A DNA stretch of 15,861 nucleotides from JBDZUZ01 sp040255445 (GTDB taxonomy: Bacteria; Planctomycetota; Phycisphaerae; Phycisphaerales; UBA1924), in the NCBI GenBank assembly GCA_040255445.1, contig JBDZUZ010000090.1:1-15861 (forward strand), given 5' to 3'. The translations under genes and the position numbers were made by a program. This document shows, piece after piece, positions 7,746 to 14,119 of this stretch (position 1 is its first letter; each line of letters starts with the position of its first letter). Below the pieces are notes generated by a model. It had not been told where the DNA came from and searched no databases. It saw only the letters and a program-made list of their open reading frames with translations.

Positions 7746-9341
7746 ATGGGTAGTGGAAAGCCAGCACAGACCGCCGCGGCGAGCACGCCGGCCGGCAAGC
7801 GGGCACCGAAGATGACCCCCGGCCCCAACGGCCGCTTCACCGGCGACCTCGAGGCCAAGTCGCTGACCTCCGACCGCCCATCGCGCCTCAAGGCCAAGCG
7901 CCTCGACGGCATCTCCGATATCCGCCGCTTCTTCTACCGCAACACCGAGCCCATCTACTTCATCAGCGCCACCAACTTCAACCTGCTCGGCATGGACGAG
8001 TGGATCCGCAACTTCACCTTCATCTGCGCTATCGACTGCTTCGACGGCCAGCACCCCCACGTCTTCGTCCCCCCAGAGATCCCGCACGACCCGTTCGAGT
8101 CGATCGAGGACATCAACAACTACCTCCTCTCCCACCCCGCCGTCCTCAAGCTCATCAAGGACCGCGGCCCCGGGGGCAAGGCCGTCTTCCTCATGTTCGA
8201 TGAGAAGACCGAGGAACTCTGCAAGAAGGCCGGCCTCGAGGTCTGCTTCCCCGCCGCGAAGCTGCGCACCGCGATCGACGACAAGGTCGAGACCACCCGC
8301 ATCGCCAAGAAGGCCGGCGTCGCCTGCGTGCCCAACGTGCTCGCCAAGGTCGACAGCTTCGACACGCTCCGCAAGGTTTCCGCCAAACTCGGCGAGGACC
8401 TGGTCGTCCAGACCGCCTTCGGCGATTCCGGCCACACCACCTACTTCATCTCCAACGAATCCGACTTTAGGAAGTACGCCAAGGACATCACCGAAGCGCC
8501 CGAGGTCAAGGTGATGAAGCGGATCCGCTGCCGCGGTTCCGCGATCGAAGCCTGCGTCACCCGCCGCGGCACGATCGTCGGCCCGCTGATGACCGAGCTC
8601 GTCGGCTTCAAGGAACTTACGCCCTACAAGGGCGGCTGGTGCGGCAACGAGGTCTTCGCCGGCGCCTTCACGCCGCAGGCCCGCCGCAGCGCCCGCAAGT
8701 CCGCCGTCGCCTTCGGCGAAGAGCTCCAGAAGATGGGCTACCGAGGCTACTTCGAGCTCGACTTCCTCACCGACCTGGATTCTGGCAAGGTGTATCTGGG
8801 CGAGTGCAACCCGCGCATCACCGGCGCGAGCTCGATGACCAACCTCGCGAGCTTTGCGCACGCCGATGCGCCGCTGTTCATCTTCCATCTGCTCGAGTGG
8901 ATGGGCGTCAACTACGACCTGGATGTCGATGCGCTCAACGAGCGCTGGGCCGACCCCGACAACATCGACAGTTGGAGCCAACTGGTCATCAAGCACACCG
9001 AGGACTCGGTCTCGCGCATCACCGATGCGCCCCCGTCGGGCATCTGGGAGCTGCCCGATTCCGGCGGCATCCGCTACGTCCGGTCGCAGACGCACCGGCG
9101 CACGGTGCAGACCGAGAATCGCGCCTTCTACCTCCGTATCGCCGGCAAGGGCGACTACTTCTACGAGGGCGCGGACCTGGGCATCCTCGTCAGCCCAGGG
9201 CGTTTCATGGACGACGACTTCCAGCTGACCGACCGCGCCAGGGCCTGGATCCGCGGCATCCGCTCGCAGTACACATCGGAGCCGATCGCAGGCAGCGAAT
9301 CGGATCTCACCGCCCACCAGCACGAGTTCAAGCTGCTGTGA
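7746..9341 (+). CDS. ATP-grasp ligase of unassigned substrate
   Basis: The 531-residue protein has an N-terminal disordered lead (1-45), a pre-ATP-grasp region (about 65-170), the ATP-grasp entry segment DDKVETTRIAKKAGVACVP (179-197), a glycine loop (FGDSGHTTYFI, 225-235) and the metal-binding end (YFELDF, 335-340; GECNPRITGASSMT, 352-365) with Glu337, Glu353 and Asn355. Such enzymes activate a carboxylate as acyl phosphate and join it to an amine, thiol or carboxylate nucleophile, as in carnosine synthase or biotin carboxylase. A C-terminal domain of about 140 residues follows that I do not recognise. No biotin-carrier or carboxyltransferase partner is present, so an acyl-amine or peptide-type ligation is more likely than carboxylation. 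It sits directly after an amine-forming decarboxylase and shares a 4-base overlap (GTGA) with an Ntn hydrolase that could cleave an amide, which suggests a modify/unmodify pair. Confidence 0.85.
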   Translation: MGSGKPAQTAAASTPAGKRAPKMTPGPNGRFTGDLEAKSLTSDRPSRLKAKRLDGISDIRRFFYRNTEPIYFISATNFNLLGMDEWIRNFTFICAIDCFDGQHPHVFVPPEIPHDPFESIEDINNYLLSHPAVLKLIKDRGPGGKAVFLMFDEKTEELCKKAGLEVCFPAAKLRTAIDDKVETTRIAKKAGVACVPNVLAKVDSFDTLRKVSAKLGEDLVVQTAFGDSGHTTYFISNESDFRKYAKDITEAPEVKVMKRIRCRGSAIEACVTRRGTIVGPLMTELVGFKELTPYKGGWCGNEVFAGAFTPQARRSARKSAVAFGEELQKMGYRGYFELDFLTDLDSGKVYLGECNPRITGASSMTNLASFAHADAPLFIFHLLEWMGVNYDLDVDALNERWADPDNIDSWSQLVIKHTEDSVSRITDAPPSGIWELPDSGGIRYVRSQTHRRTVQTENRAFYLRIAGKGDYFYEGADLGILVSPGRFMDDDFQLTDRARAWIRGIRSQYTSEPIAGSESDLTAHQHEFKLL

Positions 9342-10354
9342 CGCCGCCTTCATCGCCCGCCCCCCCGCCGCGGCTGATCCTGGAGTTCCGCGGCATCATC
9401 GAACCGAACCCAGGGCCGCGGATCGCCGCGGCGTTCGAGGCCTACTGGCCCGCGTACCAGCGGTGGCTGCGCCGCACGCCCGCCGGAGGACACGCCGCGC
9501 CCACGGTCGCGGAGTGCGAGGCACAATTCCTCCGCCATATGCCCGAGTTGGCGCCGACGCGTGAATCGCTCCTCGCGCTCGTCGGCGACGAGCCGGAGAA
9601 GCGTCGCTTCCTGTCGCTGTGGCGGCCGCCGCCGATCGTCCGCGGCTGCTCGCAGGCGATCACGCGGCAGGACGGCGCATCCGTGCTGGTGCGGAACTAC
9701 GACTACGCGCCGTGGCTGTGCGATGGGCTTCTCCTGGCGAGTCGCTGGGGCGGTGTGGGTGTGCACGCGGTGACCGACTGCATCTGGGGCGCGCTCGACG
9801 GTGTGAACGAACACGGCCTGGTGGTTGCGCTGGCGTTCGGCGGTCGGCGCGATTCGGGGCAGGGGTTCGCCGCATCGCTCGTGGTTCGGTATCTCCTGCA
9901 GACCTGCGCGACGGTGGCGGAGGCGAAAGCCGCGTTGTCTCGCATCCCGGTCTCGATGGCGTACAACTTCACGCTGCTGGACCGCGGGGGAGCGCACGCG
10001 ACGGCCTACACCTCGCCCCTTCGCCCCACCACCTTCTCCGACCGGCTGGCGAGCACGAACCACCAGGACGAGATCGACTGGCCCGAGTACGCACGCTTTG
10101 CGCACACCGTCGAGCGGTGCGACTTCATCGAGCAGACGCTCGCCGGGTCGCCGGGGACCGAAGCGGTGATCGGCGCGTTTCTGCATCCGCCGCTCTTTCG
10201 GCGGGAGTTCCGGCGCGGGGCGGGCACGATCTACACCGCGCTCTACGACCCGCGGTCGATGACGATCCGGCTGTACTGGCCGCACGCGCAGGCCGCGGCG
10301 GCGCCGACGGACGATGCGCCGCTGCGGGTGCTGATCGACTACGCGCATGTGTGA
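9338..10354 (+). CDS. C45-family Ntn hydrolase (acyltransferase or amide hydrolase)
   Basis: The 338-residue protein resembles C45 enzymes (isopenicillin N acyltransferase, the insect N-beta-alanyl-dopamine hydrolase Tan). The likely autocleavage site and nucleophile is Gly103-Cys104 in RGCSQAI, followed by LVRNYDY (117-123), GVNEHGLVVAL (155-165), STNHQ (239-243) and GTIYTALYDP (296-305), the usual order in the family. Known members are made as precursors that cut themselves before the Cys; the new N-terminal Cys then removes or transfers an acyl group at an amide. The start is GTG 9338, overlapping the ATP-grasp stop by 4 bases, so the two proteins are probably made together. Expected length and motifs are intact. 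No signal peptide is seen, so action is probably cytosolic. Codon use drifts here towards G-ending codons compared with the upstream genes. Confidence 0.85.
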   Translation: MTPPSSPAPPPRLILEFRGIIEPNPGPRIAAAFEAYWPAYQRWLRRTPAGGHAAPTVAECEAQFLRHMPELAPTRESLLALVGDEPEKRRFLSLWRPPPIVRGCSQAITRQDGASVLVRNYDYAPWLCDGLLLASRWGGVGVHAVTDCIWGALDGVNEHGLVVALAFGGRRDSGQGFAASLVVRYLLQTCATVAEAKAALSRIPVSMAYNFTLLDRGGAHATAYTSPLRPTTFSDRLASTNHQDEIDWPEYARFAHTVERCDFIEQTLAGSPGTEAVIGAFLHPPLFRREFRRGAGTIYTALYDPRSMTIRLYWPHAQAAAAPTDDAPLRVLIDYAHV

Positions 10355-10387
10355 AGAACATTTCAGGGTGTCGCCGTGGTGATGGGG

Positions 10388-10393
10388 TAGACT
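10388..10393 (+). promoter_or_regulatory. Putative -10 element (TAGACT) of the MscS gene, leaderless type
   Basis: TAGACT ends 7 bases before ATG 10401, so initiation would fall at or next to the start codon. No Shine-Dalgarno site precedes the ATG. It lies in the 46-base gap after the C45 gene, so the channel gene may be transcribed separately from the operon. Confidence 0.45.
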
Positions 10394-10400
10394 GGTCGGC

Positions 10401-11765
10401 ATGGCGATGACTCCGCGTTGGTTGCTCGTGCTGGTGTGCGTGTCTGTGCTGGCCGCGCCGATGGTGGGCTTTGCGCAGCCGCCGGCGGATCCGGAGCAGC
10501 GCGAGCGCGCCGCGGAGGAAGCGCTCTCGCGGCTCGAGGGGCTGGAGAACGAGGACGTCGAGGTCGCCGGCGAGAACGTCACCGTGCGGGGGGAGGCCGA
10601 TGGGCGATCGGTGATCCAGGAGGCCGGTGACACGGCGCAGCGCATCACGGGCGCGGCGACGCTGGACAACCAGGTCGAACTCACGACCGATGTGCAGGAG
10701 CGGCTGCGGGGGGCGCAGACGCGGGTGGAGTCGCAGGTCGAGGGGTGGCTCGCGTACCTGCCGCTGATCCCGGTGGCCGCGGTGGTTATGCTGATCGCGG
10801 CGTTCATCGCCTGGCTGATCGGCCGGTGGGACTGGCCGTTCCGGCGCATCCACCGCAACCCGTTCCTCCGCGAGATCGCGCAGAAGGTGGTGCAGGCGGT
10901 GGTCCTGATCATCGGGCTGCTGCTCGCGCTCGAGATTCTGGAGGCGACCGCGCTGGTGGGCGGTGTGCTGGGCGCTGCCGGCGTCGCGGGTATCGCGATC
11001 GGGTTCGCGTTCCGCGATCTTGTCGAGAACTACATCGCGAGCATCCTGCTCAGTCTGCGGCAGCCGTTCCGGATGCGGGATCATGTGGTGATCGATGGGC
11101 ACGAGGGGCTGGTCAGCGGGATGAACACGCGGACGACGGTGCTGACCACGTTCGATGGCAACGTAGTCCGTATCCCCAACGCGACGGTCTTCAAGACCGC
11201 GCTGATCAACTACACGACGGATCCGCGGCGTCGGTTCGAGTTCGATGTGGGCGTCGGGTACGACGTCGATCTTGGGCAGGCGATCGAGGTGGGTGTCGCG
11301 ACGATTCTGGGGACGCCCGGGGTGCTGCGTGATCCGGAGGCGTTCGGCCTGGTGACGAAGCTGGGTGATTCGAGCATCACGCTGCGGTTGTTTGGCTGGG
11401 TGAATCAGTCGACGCACGACTTCGGGCGCGTGCGGAGCGCTGCGATGCAGCGGGTGAAGGTCGAGTACGACCGGCTGGACATCGACATGCCCGAGCCTGG
11501 GTACCGGATCAGTGTGGGCGATGGGCTGGGCGTGATGACGACGCCGGCGGAGCGCGCGGAGATCAAGCCGCGGCCCGCTGCGCGGGATCCGGGCGAGAAG
11601 CCGGCGCGTGCTGCGCGCGAGACCACCGCGAAGACTCCGCCGCGGCCATCTCCCCCGTCCGATGTCCATCGCGTGACGCGCGACGGTGTCGTGGAGGAGT
11701 TATCGCGGGAGACCGAGGCGAGCGGATCGGAGAATCTGCTTGGAGGTGATGGGGCGATGGAGTGA
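10401..11765 (+). CDS. MscS-family mechanosensitive channel with N-terminal BON-like domain
   Basis: The 454-residue protein begins with a signal peptide (hydrophobic 7-24, possible cut near GFA-QP at 24/25). Residues about 40-100 (DVEVAGENVTVRGEADGRS) look like a BON domain, a small lipid-binding fold of envelope proteins. Three membrane segments follow (about 118-140, 160-180, 183-213). The third is the Gly/Ala-rich pore helix (LGAAGVAGIAIGFAFRDLVENY) typical of MscS, and it is followed by the beta domain (SLRQPFRMRDHVVIDGHEG, about 218-236) with IPNATVF (258-264). The channel opens under membrane tension to release solutes during osmotic downshift. The last 90 residues are charged and Pro-rich, with no recognisable domain. 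ATG 10401 is chosen because of the TAGACT hexamer; ATG 10407 is an alternative. The BON region placed before the channel suggests a periplasmic lipid or membrane contact. Confidence 0.9.
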   Translation: MAMTPRWLLVLVCVSVLAAPMVGFAQPPADPEQRERAAEEALSRLEGLENEDVEVAGENVTVRGEADGRSVIQEAGDTAQRITGAATLDNQVELTTDVQERLRGAQTRVESQVEGWLAYLPLIPVAAVVMLIAAFIAWLIGRWDWPFRRIHRNPFLREIAQKVVQAVVLIIGLLLALEILEATALVGGVLGAAGVAGIAIGFAFRDLVENYIASILLSLRQPFRMRDHVVIDGHEGLVSGMNTRTTVLTTFDGNVVRIPNATVFKTALINYTTDPRRRFEFDVGVGYDVDLGQAIEVGVATILGTPGVLRDPEAFGLVTKLGDSSITLRLFGWVNQSTHDFGRVRSAAMQRVKVEYDRLDIDMPEPGYRISVGDGLGVMTTPAERAEIKPRPAARDPGEKPARAARETTAKTPPRPSPPSDVHRVTRDGVVEELSRETEASGSENLLGGDGAME

Positions 11766-11773
11766 GGGGGGAA

Positions 11774-11813
11774 GGGACGGAGGGACAAAGGGACGAAGGG
11801 ACGAAGGGACAGA
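11774..11813 (+). repeat. Octamer tandem repeat (GGGACRAA-like), five units
   Basis: GGGAC recurs at 11774, 11782, 11790, 11798 and 11806, exactly every 8 bases, with spacer triplets GGA, AAA, GAA, GAA and AGA. It begins 8 bases after the MscS stop and fills almost the whole gap between the two convergent genes. The array is purine-only apart from C and so strongly strand-asymmetric. No hairpin terminator is visible here. Confidence 0.8.
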
Positions 11814-11821
11814 GTGGAGGA

Positions 11822-12796
11822 TCAGGTTGTTTCGAGGAAGTCGAGGCGCCAGCGCGCGGAGGCGGCGTCGTGCGGGTCATCGCGCACGCGGCGGAAGTGC
11901 AGGTTCATGGTCGCGCTGCTGCGGCCGTTGTGGGCGGTGATGCGGAAGATCGCGTGCTGGGCGCACAGGTGGCCGGGCTCGATCGTGGTGGCGAGGCGCT
12001 CGTCGAAACAGGCATCCTGGATTGTGCGGGGGATGTCGGCGGGGCTGACGGGCCGATCTGGTCGGCGCTCGCCGGCGTCATCTTTGAAGGTGAAAGCGGG
12101 TGTGCGGAGGCCCTCGATGAGCTGGGCGAAGGGGCCGGAGCCGTCGGCGTGGAGCGCGTGGGCAAGGGTCTCGACGAGCTCGCGGGGCGCCGGGTCTGTT
12201 GAATGAATTGCTTGTTGGTGGTCGCCAGACTGGGACGCGGAATCAGCGCCCGTGTCGTGGATCGGCTGTGCGGCCGCGGCGGCGTTCGCTCCTGCTTCGG
12301 CATGTGCGCCGACCTCTGATTCGGAGGTGACGAGGTCGACATCCTTGTCGCGAGCCTCGTCGGGTTCGTCGCTGGCGATCACCGGGCTGGCTAAACGCGT
12401 GTTGGTGGATTCGCTCGCGGTGTGACGCTCGGCACGACTGACCGCGGAGGCGGTCGGTCGTGGCACGGTGCAGGCGCGGAGGAGGGACGCGGCGGCGCGG
12501 CGGCGTTCGATCGGGTTGCCGGGCTGGGTGATGAGGCCGCGGGTGTAATCGGCGGCGACCTCGAAGTTGTGGACAGCGCGGGCGGCGCGGGCGCGGCGGA
12601 CGAAATCGGCGATGTGGGGCTGCTCGATGAAGAGGAAGAACTCGGCGGCAGTCACGCCGTGTGCCGCGGCGGCGGCGTTGATGTCGCAGGGGGTTGCGAA
12701 GCAATAGGTATCGAGGCGGGCGAGGTCCGTGGGGGAGAGGGCTGCCGCGTCGAGGAGGGCTGGATCGGTGGATTGGGCGGGATTTGTTTGGATCAC
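11822..12796 (-). CDS. Hypothetical protein with possible N-terminal helix-turn-helix
   Basis: The frame encodes 324 residues from GTG 12796. I do not recognise the family. Residues about 25-110 are compact and helical; CDINAAAAAHGVTAAEFFLF (37-56) reads like a helix-turn-helix, followed by an Arg-rich helix and a segment ending RRRAAASLLRA (98-108), a pattern also seen in DNA-binding small terminase-like proteins. Residues about 110-215 are an acidic, Ala/Ser-rich linker. The C-terminal domain (about 215-324) has alternating hydrophobic residues and ends in WRLDFLETT. The start fits a near-consensus promoter whose -10 ends 6 bases before the GTG, so the message is probably leaderless. It converges on the MscS gene and diverges from the toxin-antitoxin operon. 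The frame is supported by the promoter and by C-ending codon use on its own strand. Confidence 0.68.
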   Translation of the reverse strand: MIQTNPAQSTDPALLDAAALSPTDLARLDTYCFATPCDINAAAAAHGVTAAEFFLFIEQPHIADFVRRARAARAVHNFEVAADYTRGLITQPGNPIERRRAAASLLRACTVPRPTASAVSRAERHTASESTNTRLASPVIASDEPDEARDKDVDLVTSESEVGAHAEAGANAAAAAQPIHDTGADSASQSGDHQQAIHSTDPAPRELVETLAHALHADGSGPFAQLIEGLRTPAFTFKDDAGERRPDRPVSPADIPRTIQDACFDERLATTIEPGHLCAQHAIFRITAHNGRSSATMNLHFRRVRDDPHDAASARWRLDFLETT

Positions 12797-12802
12797 GAGG
12801 GG

Positions 12803-12830
12803 AGAATACAGGTATTTGGACGGGTGTCAA
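12803..12830 (-). promoter_or_regulatory. Sigma-70-type promoter of the hypothetical gene, leaderless
   Basis: On the minus strand TTGACA (12830-12825), a 16-base spacer and TATTCT (12808-12803) form the best promoter in the window. An A-rich tract lies just upstream of the -35, as in UP elements. The -10 ends 6 bases before GTG 12796, which places initiation at or beside the start codon, and there is no Shine-Dalgarno site. Confidence 0.75.
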
Positions 12831-12912
12831 GGCTTTTTGTTTGGATTCTGATTGCTCTTCTGAAGCTTCTTCTGCGAGCCACATCGTTCTCTATGGAGCT
12901 ACCCGAGCAATT

Positions 12913-12965
12913 TTTCACTTCAAGGCTGTTTTCACCAAGATGGTGAAATACACTATTGAGTGAAA
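12913..12965 (+). promoter_or_regulatory. Symmetric four-half-site operator upstream of the AbiE-like genes
   Basis: An 8-base perfect inverted repeat, TTTCACCA and TGGTGAAA separated by AGA, spans 12930-12948. A second, outer pair, TTTCACTTCAA (12913-12923) and TTGAGTGAAA (12956-12965), flanks it. The half-site starts are 17 bases apart on each side, and both pairs share the centre at 12939. The inner palindrome ends directly at a TACACT -10-like hexamer, so a bound protein would block polymerase. AbiEi antitoxins are known to bind inverted repeats at their own promoter; I infer the same here. Confidence 0.75.
12949..12954 (+). promoter_or_regulatory. Putative -10 element (TACACT) of the AbiE-like operon
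   Basis: The hexamer lies between the inner and outer right-hand operator half-sites. A weak -35 (CTGTTT, 12926-12931) stands 17 bases upstream, and the inner palindrome nearly fills the spacer. Initiation near 12961 would give a leader of about 50 bases. Confidence 0.4.
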
Positions 12966-13009
12966 TTCTGCACCGTCGCACGATTCCGCCGATGGACTGA
13001 ACGGCCAAG

Positions 13010-14119
13010 GTGAGGCCTGGCTTGCCGATCGAACACGAACAACCCATCCGAGATTGGCTCGCGCAGATCGCGGAGTTCAGTGGTGCGTTCTCGCTCGCGG
13101 ATGGCGAGGAGCGTCGGATCGTGGCGGGCGGGGCTTGGGATCTGGATCTCGCGGTGCGCCCTGGGGGCGGTGGGGACGCGATCCGGCTGCTGGTTGCGGA
13201 GAAGCGTCAACTGCAGCCGCGGCATATCCGCGAGCTTGCGCATCGGATCGGCGCGGCGGACACGGACACCGGTGCACGCGTGATCGTGAGCGTGGCGGCG
13301 CCGTACATCTCGGCCCGGACCGCGGAACTCTGCCGCGAGCACGGGATCGGGTACTTGGACGCGGCCGGCAACTGCCACCTCGCAGGGCACGGGCTGTGCG
13401 TGCATATCGAGGGTCGGGCGAACGCGGCGCCGGACACGCGTGGCGCGGAGAATCTGTTTGCGAGCAAGTCGAGCCGGGTGGTGCGGGTGCTGTTGGAGCA
13501 TCCGGCACGGGCGTGGCGTGTGGCCGATCTGGCCGCGGAGTCTGGCGTGAGCCTGGGCCTTGTGTCGCGGATCCGGCGGGGGCTGATTGAGCAGGCGTAT
13601 GCGGAGAGCGTGCCGGGGGGTGTGCGATTGCGTGATCCTGCGGGGTTGCTGGGAGCGTGGTCGCGCGTGTATGCGCGGCCGGCGCGGGCGGTGCAGGTGT
13701 TCAGCGCTGACAGGCCGGAGCGGCTTGAAGCATCGGTTGTCGCGTGGGCACGGCGGCGCGGTGTCCGCTGCGGGCTTGCGGAGTTCGCTGGGGCGGCGCG
13801 GCTTGCGCCGATGGTGCGATACCAGCGCAGCGCGGTGTACATTGAGGAGGAACGTGGGGGTGAGGTGCTGCGCGACCTGCTGGCGGAGCTTGACATGACA
13901 GAGGTGGAGACGGGCGCTACGGCGACGCTGTGGATCACGCGGGACGACTCGGTGTTCTACCGCTGCGTTGAGCGGGGGGGCCTTCCGGTCGTGTCGCCGG
14001 TGCAGTTGTACCTGGACCTTGTGCAGAATCCTGCACGGGGCGAGGAAGCGGCGGCGGAGATCGCGCGGGGGCACCTTCCCTTCGCGTGGCCTGCGCGGGC
14101 GGGGGGCGCTGGCGCATGA
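13010..14119 (+). CDS. abiEi: Type IV toxin-antitoxin system AbiEi-family antitoxin and autoregulator
   Basis: The 369-residue protein has two recognisable parts. The N-terminal part (about 55-135) contains LVAEKRQLQPRHIREL, VIVSVAAPYISARTAELC and GIGYLDAAGNCHLAG, a pattern common in the large AbiEi-like antitoxins. A winged helix-turn-helix follows (about 148-215: NLFASKSSRVVRVLLEHP, then VADLAAESGVSLGLVSRI), which should bind DNA. The C-terminal half (about 225-355) is less distinctive and ends in VSPVQLYLDL, also usual in the family. Such antitoxins counter a nucleotidyltransferase toxin and repress their own promoter. The start is GTG 13010; TTG 13022, preceded by AAGGTGA, is an alternative. 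The stop overlaps the toxin start by 4 bases (ATGA). The symmetric repeats at 12913-12965 are the likely binding site. Confidence 0.85.
   Translation: MRPGLPIEHEQPIRDWLAQIAEFSGAFSLADGEERRIVAGGAWDLDLAVRPGGGGDAIRLLVAEKRQLQPRHIRELAHRIGAADTDTGARVIVSVAAPYISARTAELCREHGIGYLDAAGNCHLAGHGLCVHIEGRANAAPDTRGAENLFASKSSRVVRVLLEHPARAWRVADLAAESGVSLGLVSRIRRGLIEQAYAESVPGGVRLRDPAGLLGAWSRVYARPARAVQVFSADRPERLEASVVAWARRRGVRCGLAEFAGAARLAPMVRYQRSAVYIEEERGGEVLRDLLAELDMTEVETGATATLWITRDDSVFYRCVERGGLPVVSPVQLYLDLVQNPARGEEAAAEIARGHLPFAWPARAGGAGA

Noticed and set aside
4722..9353. Minus-strand open frame of 1543 codons antisense to the decarboxylase and ATP-grasp genes
   Set aside because: It is a by-product of C-ending codons on the plus strand. 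Its translation is Val/Gly/Ala/Glu/Leu-rich with no motif, while the plus strand encodes clear enzymes with catalytic residues.
10355..10400. Origin or DnaA-box region at the composition switch
   Set aside because: The gap is only 46 bases, and no DnaA-box cluster or A/T-rich unwinding region is visible there.
10125..11669. Minus-strand open frames opposite the C45 and MscS genes
   Set aside because: Arg/His/Pro/Asp-rich translations without motifs, opposite strongly supported plus-strand genes.
11766..11821. Octamer array considered as a CRISPR or intrinsic terminator
   Set aside because: The units are 8 bases with no spacers, and there is no hairpin followed by a T-run.
12793..13047. Small minus-strand frame (84 codons) across the gap between the hypothetical gene and the antitoxin gene
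   Set aside because: It crosses the operator and both promoters, has no promoter or ribosome-binding site of its own and ends inside the divergent gene's start region.
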